From positions 14,863,219 to 14,927,218 of the forward strand of contig CM077034.1 of the NCBI GenBank assembly GCA_039090855.1: DNA of 64,000 bases, read 5' to 3'. This DNA comes from Macrothele yani. Its lineage: Eukaryota; Arthropoda; Arachnida; Araneae; Macrothelidae. The notes under the pieces were generated by a model. That model saw only the letters and a program-made list of their open reading frames with translations, had not been told where the DNA came from and did no database searches. How positions within the stretch are numbered: position 1 is the first letter of the stretch; every line of letters begins with the position of its first letter. This document shows positions 1 to 9,559 of the stretch, piece by piece. Position numbers and translations under genes: made by a program.

Positions 1-455
1 CCACTCGTTTTAATCAAGATATTTTTTTCGCCCTTTTGGTTCACCGTCTTATTTCCAGGAAGGTCGAAACACATGGCGGTTTCATCCATGTTCCCTATTT
101 GGGAAAGTTCAAAAGCAGTCTCTTTTCTCTTTTGAATTGCATACTTTTGAAATTCCATTATCTTTGCTTCGAGGTCACAAGGTAACTTTTGTACAATTTT
201 GGTGCGCTGGCGTAGACACAACCCATAGCGGTTCATGAACCTTGTGCACCAACCTGGTGAGGCACGAAAAGTGTTATTTGCGGCTGCAAACTTTTCATCT
301 CTTGTGAGCTTCATTGCTCGCAAACGTATACCAGTCCGCGTCACAATGTAACCATTTTGTCTGCAGCTCACAATCCAATCATTCAAGACACTTTCCAGCT
401 CTGGGAAAGATGTCGTTCCACGGCGCAGCGCCTTTTGCAGGGATCGCATTCCTCC
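1..455 (-). pseudogene. pogo/Tigger-like transposase, CENP-B helix-turn-helix and start of DDE domain (partial)
   Basis: Read on the minus strand, this stretch stays open from about 450 to the window edge. It carries a CENP-B/Tc5-type DNA-binding segment (FPELESVLNDWIVSCRQNG, then a basic stretch around RASPGWCTRFMNRYGL). The opening of a pogo-type DDE_1 catalytic domain follows (QIGNMDETAMCFDLPGN), in which the D of NMDET is the usual first catalytic aspartate. The order HTH then NMDE is that of Tigger/jerky-like transposases. The reading continues beyond base 1, so the rest of the domain lies outside the window. The matching N-terminal psq-type HTH is at 4333-4555 on the same strand, about 3.9 kb away, so the element is either interrupted or split by an intron. 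Family assignment is from motif recognition. Confidence 0.75.
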
Positions 456-1555
456 TAAAATTCCTAATATTTTGTGACCCTCCTTAAATTCCTAAAATTA
501 TACCTAAAATTTTCTATTCATCCTAAAATTTTCGTAAGCTTATTTATTAAAAACACAACCGTTATTAACGCCAATAAATTTACCATTACGCAGGGTGCGC
601 ACGTGTGCTTGAAAACCTGGAAAGTCCTGGAAAATCATGATTACGTTTTCAAGGCCTGGAATATCCTGGAAAAACGGTGTTTTTTTAATGCCGTCTTGAA
701 AAGCCTTGAAATTTGAAATTAGTGCTTAAGAAATGCCCTTTTAGGAAATCATGTTACTGTTACCCCTTCATTTTTTAAAGTTCCTTTTCTCTGTTTTCAA
801 AGAAACCACCGGCAGCGGTTTCCGATGTGCACCAAATCCTAATTTGGCTGGGGGGAAAAAAAAAGAAAAAAAGGCACTACTTCCAGTGCAATAAAATTGG
901 ACGATTACTAGTAGGTCGAAGGGGAGCTTGATGTCCGTCCGACAATTGAGAACAGAAGGGGAAAGAAGAGGCATTTAGCATTTGCAGGGGGTCGCGTATG
1001 TACCAAGTCAGCTGGCATCCACCAGTGAGGAGTATGCCTGAACAACACATTCATCTTCTTCTTGTTTATGTGCATGCCACCCTCCCTCCCCTCAAGAGAC
1101 TTCCACTACTTATGATAAAAAATAAGAAAACTATCTTTGCGAATTTTTCACGAAAGTGGCTGAAATTTTTACATTCACTGTAATTGGATTACAGAAGCTC
1201 ACTTCCAAAATTCCAGTTGAATCGGTTTAAAACTTTAAAAGTTAGCATTGGTAATTTTTATTATGGACAAGTATGTGTGCCTCTTTGGACAGAGTGAGCC
1301 TCCAGCAGAAAGGGTGTTACCATAGCAACGGTTGATTGACAGCTGGGAGCGCTGATCTGAAGCCCTTGGTTGGGAAGAAAGCAAACACCTGTTTATCACT
1401 TCCACAGCACAAAAGGACTAGGAGAATATTTTCAGAAATCCATTTTTCTGAATTTTGAAAATAACACAGTAAAATTTTTACAGTAGTTAAGATACATCAC
1501 AATAAAGTTCTAGTGCAAATTTCGCCAAATTCCGTTAGGAACTTTAAGCAGATGG

Positions 1556-1586
<31 letters not shown>

Positions 1587-3035
1587 GTTGCATAATCCAT
1601 AATCGGATTGAAAAAAGAAACAGTAATTATAAATTACGGGAAAAGCAAGTGAATTATTTTTTTTAGATGCCATGGTTTATTTAAACAGAGTGATCCTTAA
1701 ATTTTTTTTTCTGTGATGATATGGACTCTATTTGAATTACAAACACGTTTTTATTCAGACGTCTGAGTTACTGTTTTAATAAAAAAATCATCTATAATTA
1801 AAAAGTTTTCAATGGATTTAAGCAATATTCAGCAGATAAACAAACGTATTTTAGTAAATTGCAACATCATGACGTAAATTTGGTAATTTAATTTTGTCGA
1901 AAATTGGGGAGCATTTTTTTTTTTTTTACAGTTTCTATTATAGTTAAAGTGAAGGAGGAAGGGTGCAACTTGACAGTTCAGTGAGCTGCAGGTGGTGATT
2001 TATGGCGATGTGCCAAATGAAAAGAAGCCATTCCATCAGGTAATTCCAAAGGTTGTGTGTGTGGACGCGTCCTCCTGCTGTTTGATCTTAATTGGAATGT
2101 TTTTGTGCATGGGGGGGGGGTCGAGAAATATCCGTTTCAGCTTTACAGCTTTCACGGCTCTTTTTTTATTTTTCTTGGTAATAAATAAAAATCATAGTTG
2201 CTGCATTCACCATTCATTGATCCATGTTTGCATTTCTTGAATATAAACAGCAGACAATCGGAAACATAGTGTTGGGCGGGTCTTGATGATCTTCATTTTG
2301 CATATGCTGAATTCAGTTCTGTGGGAATAAGGAATGACTTATACTGTGAATATATACAAAACTACATATTTTTGAGCTGAAAAAATAGGTCTACTTGTAC
2401 ACAGTAGCTAAAGTGTGAACTCAGATGAAGACAATCAGACATACGGACGTCTGATTCCATAAAAAAAATCAACATAGTTTTTTTATTTACACTACATGTA
2501 AAAAAGCAAAAACATGTTTTTAAACGTTATAAAGGAAAACGGATTTTTGAAACGCATGACTTGATGATCTTAATTTCTGAAAGTTTCTTTTTTCCACATC
2601 CTTTTTTTTTTCAATTACAATACACTGTAACAGGATACTGTGTGTTATATCACTTAGAGATATGGCAGATTTTCGGTTGCTGATATCCGCGATCGTAAGC
2701 GGTAGTTGCATTGCGATTGTTGATGATGACAAGATAAATACTGGAGTGATGTAAAATGTTGCATAAACTAAAAAAATAAAAAAATAAAGCCCTCCCCTCC
2801 CACCCCGAACTTTTATGCGGTCATCATAGCTGATCAACCATTTCATTCCATGAACATCAGCACATTTCAATCATTTGAACATTGGGGGTATCTGAAGGAA
2901 TTCAGCCGTGCTTAAGCGCCCTAGCACAACGAAAACATGCTAATTTTGGACAGTTCTATTCCCTTCCCCTCTACCATCCCTAATAATTGAGAGTGCATAC
3001 ATTGAGAGTGTTTCAAATATTCTATTTATGAGCTA
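456..3035. other. AT-rich intronic sequence, no gene recognised
   Basis: I see no coding signal here on either strand beyond short chance ORFs. A 30-base A run lies at 1556-1585 and smaller A/T runs are scattered. A cluster of CCTAAAATT-like words at 452-532 resembles a second cluster at 4289-4346. Both sit against the two halves of the pogo-like transposase. Confidence 0.5.
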
Positions 3036-3059
3036 GTTTTTGCGCTGTTTGTTATGCTT

Positions 3060-3375
3060 TTATTTTCGAAGAAAGAGAGGGAAAATAAGGAAAAAGCAGC
3101 TAGAGAAAAAAAGAAAAGCTGAGTTTGATGACAAAATAAAAGAAAATGATGCAGAAATAAATAGGCTTAAAAAAGATGAAGAAGCCTCCCTAGCAGTAAT
3201 TCAAGAGAGAACAGAAAGAATGAGAAAAGCTGTAGAAAAACAAAATACTGTTGAAATAGCAGTTGCCTCTAACTTGATCATACAAGGTTCAGCTGAAATA
3301 AAGAAAACTGAAAGTAAATTAGTTGTGGTAGAAGCAGAAAAAGATAGGCTAATCAGGAAAAGGTTAAAACAATAA
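3060..3375 (+). CDS. Coiled-coil C-terminal ORF or terminal exon, unknown
   Basis: This is an open stretch of about 105 codons ending at a TAA at 3373-3375. Composition is strongly coding-like: Lys/Glu-rich heptads such as KENDAEINRLKKDEEASLAV and KKTESKLVVVEAEKDRL predict a coiled coil along almost the whole length. A pyrimidine-rich tract ending in AG at about 3070 could be a splice acceptor, so it may be the last exon of a longer unit rather than starting at the ATG at 3055. I do not recognise the family. Short coiled coils of this kind end many Myb/SANT-like transposon-associated proteins, so a mobile-element origin is likely because it lies between the two halves of a pogo-like element. 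No known domain or catalytic motif is visible. Confidence 0.4.
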
Positions 3376-3648
3376 TATGAAAAAAGTAATTCAGTGAACA
3401 ATTGTACATAGTTCTTGGTTTTCAATTACCTTTTTAGGATATTATAGTTTAATGTGAAACCTGAAAACTTTACTGTGAAAATCGTGAATTGCTTCTGCTT
3501 CAACAGCATATTAATGTTCAAAGTGAAACTTGAATGTGGTAAATATACTTGAATATGATAATAACACGTGAAAAGATAAGAACTGAACATTAGAAGTAAA
3601 TCATACTTAAACTTTAGACATTAGACGTTATGCAAAAAATTTGGGTGT

Positions 3649-4206
3649 GAACTTCGACCATATATACTAATGGACTGCGCATTGGCAATAGCTGCATCAA
3701 AGCCGCCATGGCTCAAACATTGGGCACGTCATCATCAGACTCCAAATTTCGTGTACAAATGCTGTTATGATTACTAATTTACGCTGCAGAACTTCAGTGT
3801 TTTCGGTGCATTATGTGAATGCACCTCATATATAATGAAAACTCTTCAGGTAAGTTTACTTATGAGCTATATACATGCATGATCGTGTTGTTTACATTTT
3901 GTGATTTATAATGTGATGAACATTTGCGAAGAATTTGGAACATGCATTCCATTTTTTTTTCTTAAGTTACTATATTTTTATATCAATAGCTGCAAGTTTC
4001 TGGTTAAGTAATTGAACTTTATTGACTTAGGTATTTAATTCGTTTCTTACCCATGAAAAATCATAGAACTTTGTTTACTATATCGGTCAGAGCAACCATA
4101 AGCACAGCAGGTGTAACCCATCTTTTTGACTGTTGTCATGTGATTTTATGTTGGAGCCAGAAATTTTGATGTCATGCGCAGTCTATCAGTATATATGGTT
4201 GAAGGG
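3649..4206. mobile_element. MITE-like element with long inverted ends
   Basis: The left end (3649-3680) and the right end (4174-4206) are imperfect inverted repeats sharing the core CCATATATACT and GACTGCGCAT. Weaker inverted similarity extends further inward (GCATCAAAG versus GACATCAAAA, GGCTCAAAC versus GGCTCCAAC). No ORF lies between, so it would be non-autonomous. I could not fix target duplications. Confidence 0.5.
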
Positions 4207-4245
4207 TGTGAAGCAAACTCTTTACAATGTATACAAAGTTGTTTT

Positions 4246-4273
4246 ACTAGATGTATACAAATATACATCTAGT
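4246..4273. repeat. Short palindrome
   Basis: ACTAGATGTAT (4246-4256) is repeated in inverse at 4263-4273 with a 6-base spacer. It sits just outside the MITE-like element and next to the AAATT-rich cluster that borders the pogo-like fragment. Confidence 0.6.
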
Positions 4274-4332
4274 TTTTAATGAAATACACTCTTAAAATTT
4301 TCCTAAAATTTTTTAAAAATTCCTAAAATTCT

Positions 4333-4555
4333 TACCTAAAATTTTCCAGAAGTATGCTATGATCCCTGCTTTTGCGATTTTGGGATTTTCACCAAGTCCT
4401 GTTTTTTTTTTACGCCAATCTCGAATCAGTTTTTCGTTAATGCCAAATTGACGTGAAGCAGCACAGTTGTTAGTATTTTCTGCAAAAGAAACCACTTTCA
4501 ACTTGAATCCTGCGTTATAGGACATCCGTTTCTTTACACAATCCGTGTCACCCAT
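4333..4555 (-). pseudogene. pogo/Tigger-like transposase N-terminus (psq-type HTH)
   Basis: Starting at the ATG whose complement is 4553-4555, the frame reads a short leader and then RMSYNAGFKLKVVSFAE, NCAASRQFGINEKLIRDWRK. This is the BrkDBD/psq-like helix-turn-helix that begins Tigger and jerky-like proteins (FKLKVV, REFGV, VRDWRK are the usual landmarks). An upstream ATG at 4630 adds 26 residues that do not look conserved. Downstream the frame runs into AT-rich sequence at 4313-4333, where AG|GTAAG forms a donor-like site. A TTTTAG acceptor-like site near 458 would join in phase to the CENP-B part at 1-455. So this is either an intron-containing transposase or an element interrupted by an insertion. 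Confidence 0.65.
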
Positions 4556-4951
4556 AATAGGAGAAGCGAGACACGTGTGATTAAGAACAAGCAACACCCA
4601 ACACTGGCTGTCGCATGGCTCCGTTACCAAAGAAAACGCATCGCGCGATATTCTTTGCCGTTACGTCGAAGATCAGTGCAATCAACTGGTAGTCGGAAGG
4701 GTGGAGCTTTCTATGCGCGGCTGTGACTGCGCTGTGGATACGCAAAGCCAGGAGAGAGCCTTCTCAAAGCGCGGAGAAATTCTTAGGTTTGCGATTTCGT
4801 AATTCTACCACATCGGCGTTTTTTCTTTCTTTCTTTTTTTTTCTTTCGGAGGGTTGCGATTTCGTAATTAATACCGCATCGGTATTTTTTTGGGGGGATG
4901 GATTGCCTTTTGCCTCTCGGGAGGAACTTTTGGACTTACGATTTTTTTAGA

Positions 4952-5063
4952 CCCCGCGTATAAGTCGACCCTGGAAAAGTACCGTATATACTCGCGTATA
5001 AGTCGACTTATACGCGAGTATATATATATTCCAGTACCGTATATACTCGTGTATAAGTCGAGA
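4952..5063. repeat. Nested inverted repeats, probable pogo-like element terminus
   Basis: The word CGTATAAGTCGAC recurs in both orientations. Bases 4985-5024 form a perfect 40-base palindrome centred on GTCGAC. Further copies stand at 4955-4970 and 5037-5063. Lying just upstream of the minus-strand transposase N-terminus, these are good candidates for its terminal inverted repeat, duplicated head to head. The assignment to that element is inference from position. Confidence 0.5.
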
Positions 5064-5105
5064 AATTTGGGACAAAACGAGAGCTTCAAAGTAATGGGGT
5101 CGACT

Positions 5106-5955
5106 TCCCTGAGCTGGGAAAACAAGGGGATAAAGATTAATGGAGATTATCTAACCCACCTTCGTTTTGCTGATGACGTAGTCATTTTTGTAACTAGCCC
5201 ATCAGAGCTGCAGAGTATGATCCAGGAACTTGCTGACAAGAGTAAAGAAGTGGGATTAAAAATGAACTTTCAGAAGACAAAAGTGATGTTCAATGCTTTT
5301 ACAAGAAATGAAGATTTATCGATTGATGGAGAAAAGCTGGAGATAACAGACACGTACGTTTATCTTGGACAGCAGATATCTAGTGAGGGTCACATTGGTG
5401 AAGAAATTAATCGGCGTACAAAACTTGCCTGGAGAGCTTTTGGAAGAAACAGCATAATTTTCAAGAGCAATATGCCATTATGTCTTAAAAGAAAAGTGTT
5501 TGATCAATGCATCCTTCCAGTGCTTACGTATGGTGCAGAGACGTGGACCTTAACTAAAAGAGACATACAAAGGCTGCAGACAACTCAAAGCAGCATGGAG
5601 AGGTGCATGCTTGGTGTAACCAGGAGAGATAAGAAGAGGAACACGTGGATCCGAAAAATGACGAGAGTGGAAGACATCATGATCAGAGTTAAATCCCTGA
5701 AATGGCAATGGGCTGGACATACTGCCAGAAGGACAGACCATCTATGGACAGCCGGAATTTTAGATTGGATTCCAAGGGACAGGAAAAGACCCAGAAGAAG
5801 ACCACATGGAAGATGGGTGGATGAAATTCGAAAGTATGCGGGAGTGACATGGAGGAGACTGGCACAAGACAGACCGTTGTGGAGGAAACTTGGGGAGACC
5901 TTCGTCCAGCAGTGGATTGATAATGGTTGACAATGATGATGATGATGATATACGG
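5106..5955 (+). mobile_element. RTE-clade LINE, 5'-truncated copy
   Basis: From 5106 the sequence is nearly identical to the last 28 percent of the intact RTE at 26304-29498 (other strand). It keeps RT motif C (HLRFADDVVIF), the thumb region, YGAETWTLTKRDIQRLQ and the C-terminal zinc-knuckle-like tail, and stops at 5928-5930. A (GAT)n tail at 5935-5950 follows, typical of RTE 3' ends. The 5' edge is abrupt and abuts the palindromic repeat at 4952-5063. An ATG-initiated reading from 4890 fuses the palindrome to RT sequence by chance and is not a gene. Confidence 0.9.
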
Positions 5956-6219
5956 TACTCCAAATAATTCTTAAAAAAGCCAAAAAGGCCACTGTAAACA
6001 GTTTAGCTAACTGTTAAATTACTATAAATAAAAGTTCCCTTCAATAAAAACACAAAAAAAAAATAAAGGTAAGTGTCCTGTATTCCTTTTCTGTTTAAGC
6101 AGCATGAGTTCTAAATCACTAAATCACTATTGTGTGAGAAATTGACGTAAAAAAAAAATCTGAATTTTTATATAACATATTCTTTAAATTTAGTTGGCAG
6201 GTATTCATCCAAGTGTACG
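5956..6219. other. AT-rich spacer, nothing recognised
   Basis: Mixed AT-rich sequence with A runs near 6050-6065 and 6150-6160. No ORF or repeat structure is apparent. Confidence 0.5.
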
Positions 6220-6269
6220 CTACTAATCCACACACTCTTTTGATTCATCGAGAGTGTGTGGATTAGTAG
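6220..6269. repeat. 19-base perfect inverted repeat (hairpin)
   Basis: Bases 6220-6238 are the exact reverse complement of 6251-6269, separated by 12 bases. It lies directly against the 3' end of the mariner-like transposase ORF, which stops at 6271, and may have truncated it. Confidence 0.85.
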
Positions 6270-6270
6270 T

Positions 6271-7170
6271 TTACACTTTCCCTTTCAATGCTCCCCACAG
6301 ATAAAAGTCGCACGTGGAGAGATCTGGTGATCTGGATGGCCATAGTCCCTTCGATACAGTTCTGTCCTCCCCAAACACTTTATGCACAGCACGCAGACTG
6401 TTCTGCGCAGTATGCACCGTTGCACCATCCTGCTGAAAGAAAGTATATGTTTGCTCTTCTTCTGCAAGTGCGACAACAAATGGGCCGAACAGCTGCTGAA
6501 CGTAGCGCTCCGAGTTAATGGTGTCAGTAGTGAAAAAGAATGAGCCGACTATCCTCTTCGCAGACACAACGCACCAATTGCCTATATTTTGGTCGTACAG
6601 AGGAGTCTCCATTGCCCCTCTGAGATTCGTGTCGCTCCAAATCCTGCTGTTTTGCGCATTGACATACCCGGACAGATGATCATCTGTCATGTAATAAAGT
6701 GTTGGTCCAAATCCAGGAGTCTCCATTGTCCGTCTGGTATTCGTGTCGGTCCAAATCCTGCTGTTTTGCGCATTGACATACCCGGACAGATGATCATCTG
6801 TCATGTAATAAAGTGTTGGTCCAAATCCAGGAGTCTCCATTGTCCGTCTGGTATTCGTGTCGGTCCAAATCCTGCTGTTTTGCGCATTGACATACCCGGA
6901 CAGATGATCATCTGTCATGTAATAAAGTGTTGGTCCAAATCCAGGAGTCTCCATTGTCCGTCTGGTATTCGTGTCGCTCCGAATCCTGCTGTTTTGCGCA
7001 TTGACATACCCGGACAGATGATCATCTGTCATGCAATAAAGTGTTGGGTCCGTTTTACCGCTGACAATAATCTCCTGAAACCACTTACAATATTGCATCC
7101 GTTTTCCATAATCAGGAGTTTTAAGTTCTAGGAGCGCCATAGCTTTGTACGGCTGAAAATGCTTATCCAC
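6271..7170 (-). pseudogene. mariner/IS630-type transposase with internal 114-bp tandem expansion
   Basis: The minus-strand frame of 299 codons begins near a linker reading ELKTPDYGKRMQYCKWFQ and ends with the catalytic core FFQQDGATVHTAQNSLRAVH followed by WPSRSPDLSTCDFYLWGALK. The second and third acidic residues are separated by 39 residues (D39D). The first catalytic region, normally TDEAxFHLSGYVN in these proteins, reads MTDDHLSGYVNAQNS and has lost residues. That segment is then repeated almost exactly four times in frame (38 residues each). The N-terminal paired-like HTH is absent or decayed. A protein with this insertion in its RNase H-like fold should be inactive, so I treat it as a pseudogene despite the open frame. 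Confidence 0.8.
6609..7058. repeat. 114-bp in-frame tandem repeat within the transposase
   Basis: CCAGGAGTCTCC starts at 6713, 6827 and 6941, exactly 114 bases apart, with diverged units on either side. The period is a multiple of three, so the host ORF stays open across the array. Neighbouring central copies are almost identical, which indicates recent expansion. Confidence 0.9.
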
Positions 7171-7480
7171 CTTAAGTACGCATCAGCATGACGTAGCAGA
7201 TATTCCCGTTGCAGACGATAATCAGCAAATCGACTTCTCGGGGCTTTGTGATATCATTGTGCACACAAATGACTCCTATGTTTCACTGCCATACAACAGA
7301 GTAGGAACAATTACACTTTCATACACAACCATGCGGGACTCTTAAGTACCCATCATTCCTGTGAAAACCTCCCAAAGCAGCCATGTCTTTCAATGAAGTT
7401 ACTGTGTTCCCGTTATTTTGATAAACCCACGTTGGTGACTATAGTTTAATACAATCATTATGGAGCAAGGCCAAAGGCCG
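7171..7480. other. Decayed 5' part of mariner-like element and spacer
   Basis: This region lies upstream of the minus-strand transposase. Some minus-strand frames give short transposase-like words, but no continuous helix-turn-helix is readable. No terminal inverted repeat was found. Confidence 0.35.
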
Positions 7481-8475
7481 ATTGGAGCTCTCTTTACGAG
7501 ACTCGAGACAATTAGTTGTTCGGGCATAGGTACGAGATGACCCATCCGATCACCGTGATTTTTTACACGTGATTGGACATCGTCCATGGTCGGGTTTTGA
7601 CACCTTCCTATTCCGAAAATACAGTGTCATTGGAGAATAATTGTCCAAAAACTTGTACTTTTAAGGGGTTTTCCGGGTTTTTAGAAGGGGTCGTTTGTTG
7701 CCTATTCCAGAAATTCCGTTTCATTGAAGAATAATCGTCCAAAAACTTACATTTTTAAGGGGTTTTCCGGGTTTTGAGAAGGGGTCGTTTTTACCAATTC
7801 CAGAAATTCCTTGTCATTGAGGAATAATCGTCCAAAAACTTGCATTTTTAAGGGGTTTTCTGGGTTTTAAAAAGAGGTTGTTTGTTACCTATTCCAGAAA
7901 TCCCGTGTCATTGAGGAATAATCGCCCCAAAACTTACATTTTTAATGGGTTTTCTAAGTTTTTAGAAGGGTTCGTTTGTTACCTATTTCAGAAATTCCAT
8001 GTCATTGAGGAATAATCGTCCAAAAACTTGAATTTTTAAGGGGTTTTCTGGGTTTTGAGAAGAGGTCGTTTGTTACCTTTTCAAGAAATTCTGTGTCATT
8101 CAGGAATATTCGTCCAAAAACTTGCATTTTTTAAGGGGTTTTCCGGGTTTTGAGAAGGGGTCGTTTGTTACCTATCTCCTCCAAAGATCTTCAGCCGATC
8201 ACGATGACACTTGCCACAGATAAAGGGAAGGACATGGGGTTGGTATCATGGTGATTGGTATATGTTGTATAAAAATAATGACCATTAAAAATCTGAGCAA
8301 TTTTAATAATAATTGAAACAATCCGCTTTCTATATGAGACTCGGGACAATTAGTTGTTCGGGCATAGCTACGACATGACACATCCAATCACAGTGATTTT
8401 TAGCATCCAATTGGACATCATCCATGGTTAGGTTTTGACGCCTTCCGATTCCCGAAATTCCGTGTCATTGAGGAA
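7481..8475. repeat. 94-bp tandem array (6 units) framed by a ~130-bp direct repeat
   Basis: GAATAATCGTCCAAAAACTT-type units recur with starts (CATTG) at 7628, 7722, 7815, 7909, 8003 and 8097, a period of 93-94 bases. A flanking block containing GACAATTAGTTGTTCGGGCA occurs on both sides (about 7498-7630 and 8338-8475), so the array sits between two copies of a longer direct repeat. Divergence among units is moderate. No parent element is recognised. Confidence 0.85.
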
Positions 8476-8621
8476 TTTCAATTAAAAGTAGATGGCCTTT
8501 TACTTGAACCATTTCACGAAAGTCAGCTGACTAACATTAATTTAAAAAAATCGTTTGAATTGAAAAAGGAAGAAATGGAAAGACTCAGTCTGTTAGCTCA
8601 ACACTTGCTTAATCTATAATG
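8456..8621 (+). pseudogene. Coding remnant, unknown protein C-terminus
   Basis: Starting in the right flank of the 94-bp array, the plus frame reads about 50 codons to a TAA at 8619-8621. It includes the segment DGLLLEPFHESQLTNINLKK and ends in LSLLAQHLLNL. The composition is protein-like, but I do not recognise it and there is no start codon early in the frame. It is probably the tail of a mobile-element protein. Confidence 0.3.
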
Positions 8622-9042
8622 ATAAATGAAAGTTTGTGTGTGTGTCTTTCGCGATACAGATAAAAAAATGTAGTTCCTGATCTCAGTGTGTCTTTTTGCC
8701 TCGTTTACACGTAACCCTATCACAACCAGCGTGAAGGAAAGTAGTTCATGATAAATTTTAGGTATTTCTTTTTTAGAATGTTTCGTATTTTTGTACTGGA
8801 AGTCATAAATTTCGCGCGTTCGTTTTTTAGAATTTGTTATAATAGATGCCTTAGTGAGCTTAGATTTTGCAATAGCTTCGCTCAAAATTTGCCAACTGTA
8901 CCCGAGTTATCGGTTACTGTTGGCGGCTTGTCCTAGTAGATTTATCTACCACTTAGTGTACTAAGTAAAAGATAAATAAATAAGAAATAGCTGTGTGTGT
9001 TTAAGAAGCTGTGTCTGATTTGTCTTAATGTACTTATTGCAG
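8622..9042 (+). other. End of the intron upstream of TANC exon 1
   Basis: No gene is visible. A TG run occurs at 8636-8645. The intron ends with the acceptor TTATTGCAG at 9034-9042. Confidence 0.6.
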
Positions 9043-9229
9043 GTTTGCTAACCACTTAGCTGGTCTAAGTAAAGGATGCATGCTGTACCTTCGTCTAGCG
9101 CTGGATCTGATAGAGAAAGGCTACCTTGTTGTGAAAAGTAGTAGTTACAGAGTCTTACCTGTATGTCTAAACGAAGTGTATTTATTGAATTGCAATTTGA
9201 AGTTTACAACTATAAAATCTTTTGAAAAG
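9043..9229 (+). CDS. rols: TANC/Rolling pebbles scaffold, exon 1 in window
   Basis: The exon runs from TTGCAG|G to AAG|GTAAGT: one base plus 62 codons, leaving phase 0. It reads [29 protein letters not shown], then [17 protein letters not shown] and [14 protein letters not shown]. This matches TANC1/TANC2 and Drosophila Rols just after the P-loop NTPase core (SFLYLxLTLDLIExGHLV, VxSLSEVYLL in vertebrates). TANC proteins are large cytoplasmic scaffolds with an NTPase-like domain, ankyrin repeats and TPRs. Rols7/Antisocial acts in myoblast fusion, and vertebrate TANCs act at the postsynaptic density. The match is from memory of the family. The GT-AG borders and phase agreement with exon 2 are seen directly. 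Confidence 0.9.
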
Positions 9230-9474
9230 GTAAGTGTTGGTTATAATTAGCTTTGTGTTTGATTTATATTCAGTCTTTACCACTAGCATGGTAAATTGTA
9301 ACTTCTGTTGAGTTCCATAACAATCTGCTTCACATTTTTGAAATTGTGAGAAGTGAATATGCATGGCATTTGCGTGTTTTAATATAATCTTATTCTGACA
9401 ACCATTTAGTGTACACTTTTGTTGTAGGGTCGAGGAAACTGTAGCTGACACACAGAACTTGCATAATCTAGAGT

Positions 9475-9496
9475 ATGTGTGTGTGTGTGTGTGTGT
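9475..9496. repeat. (TG)n microsatellite
   Basis: An uninterrupted GT/TG run a little upstream of the first Tc1 element. Confidence 0.9.
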
Positions 9497-9559
9497 CTAA
9501 TTAGATATAAGTCCATATTTTTTCAATTAAATGTTCTGTGCGCATCACTAGTCAATATA

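Noticed and set aside
452..532. Telomere-like TTAGG repeats (minus strand)
   Set aside because: TTTTAGG words occur but with irregular spacing and AT-rich linkers. It is not a TTAGG array.
4890..5930. 346-codon plus ORF as a gene
   Set aside because: Its first ~70 codons are palindromic repeat sequence and the rest is a 5'-truncated RTE. The fusion is accidental.
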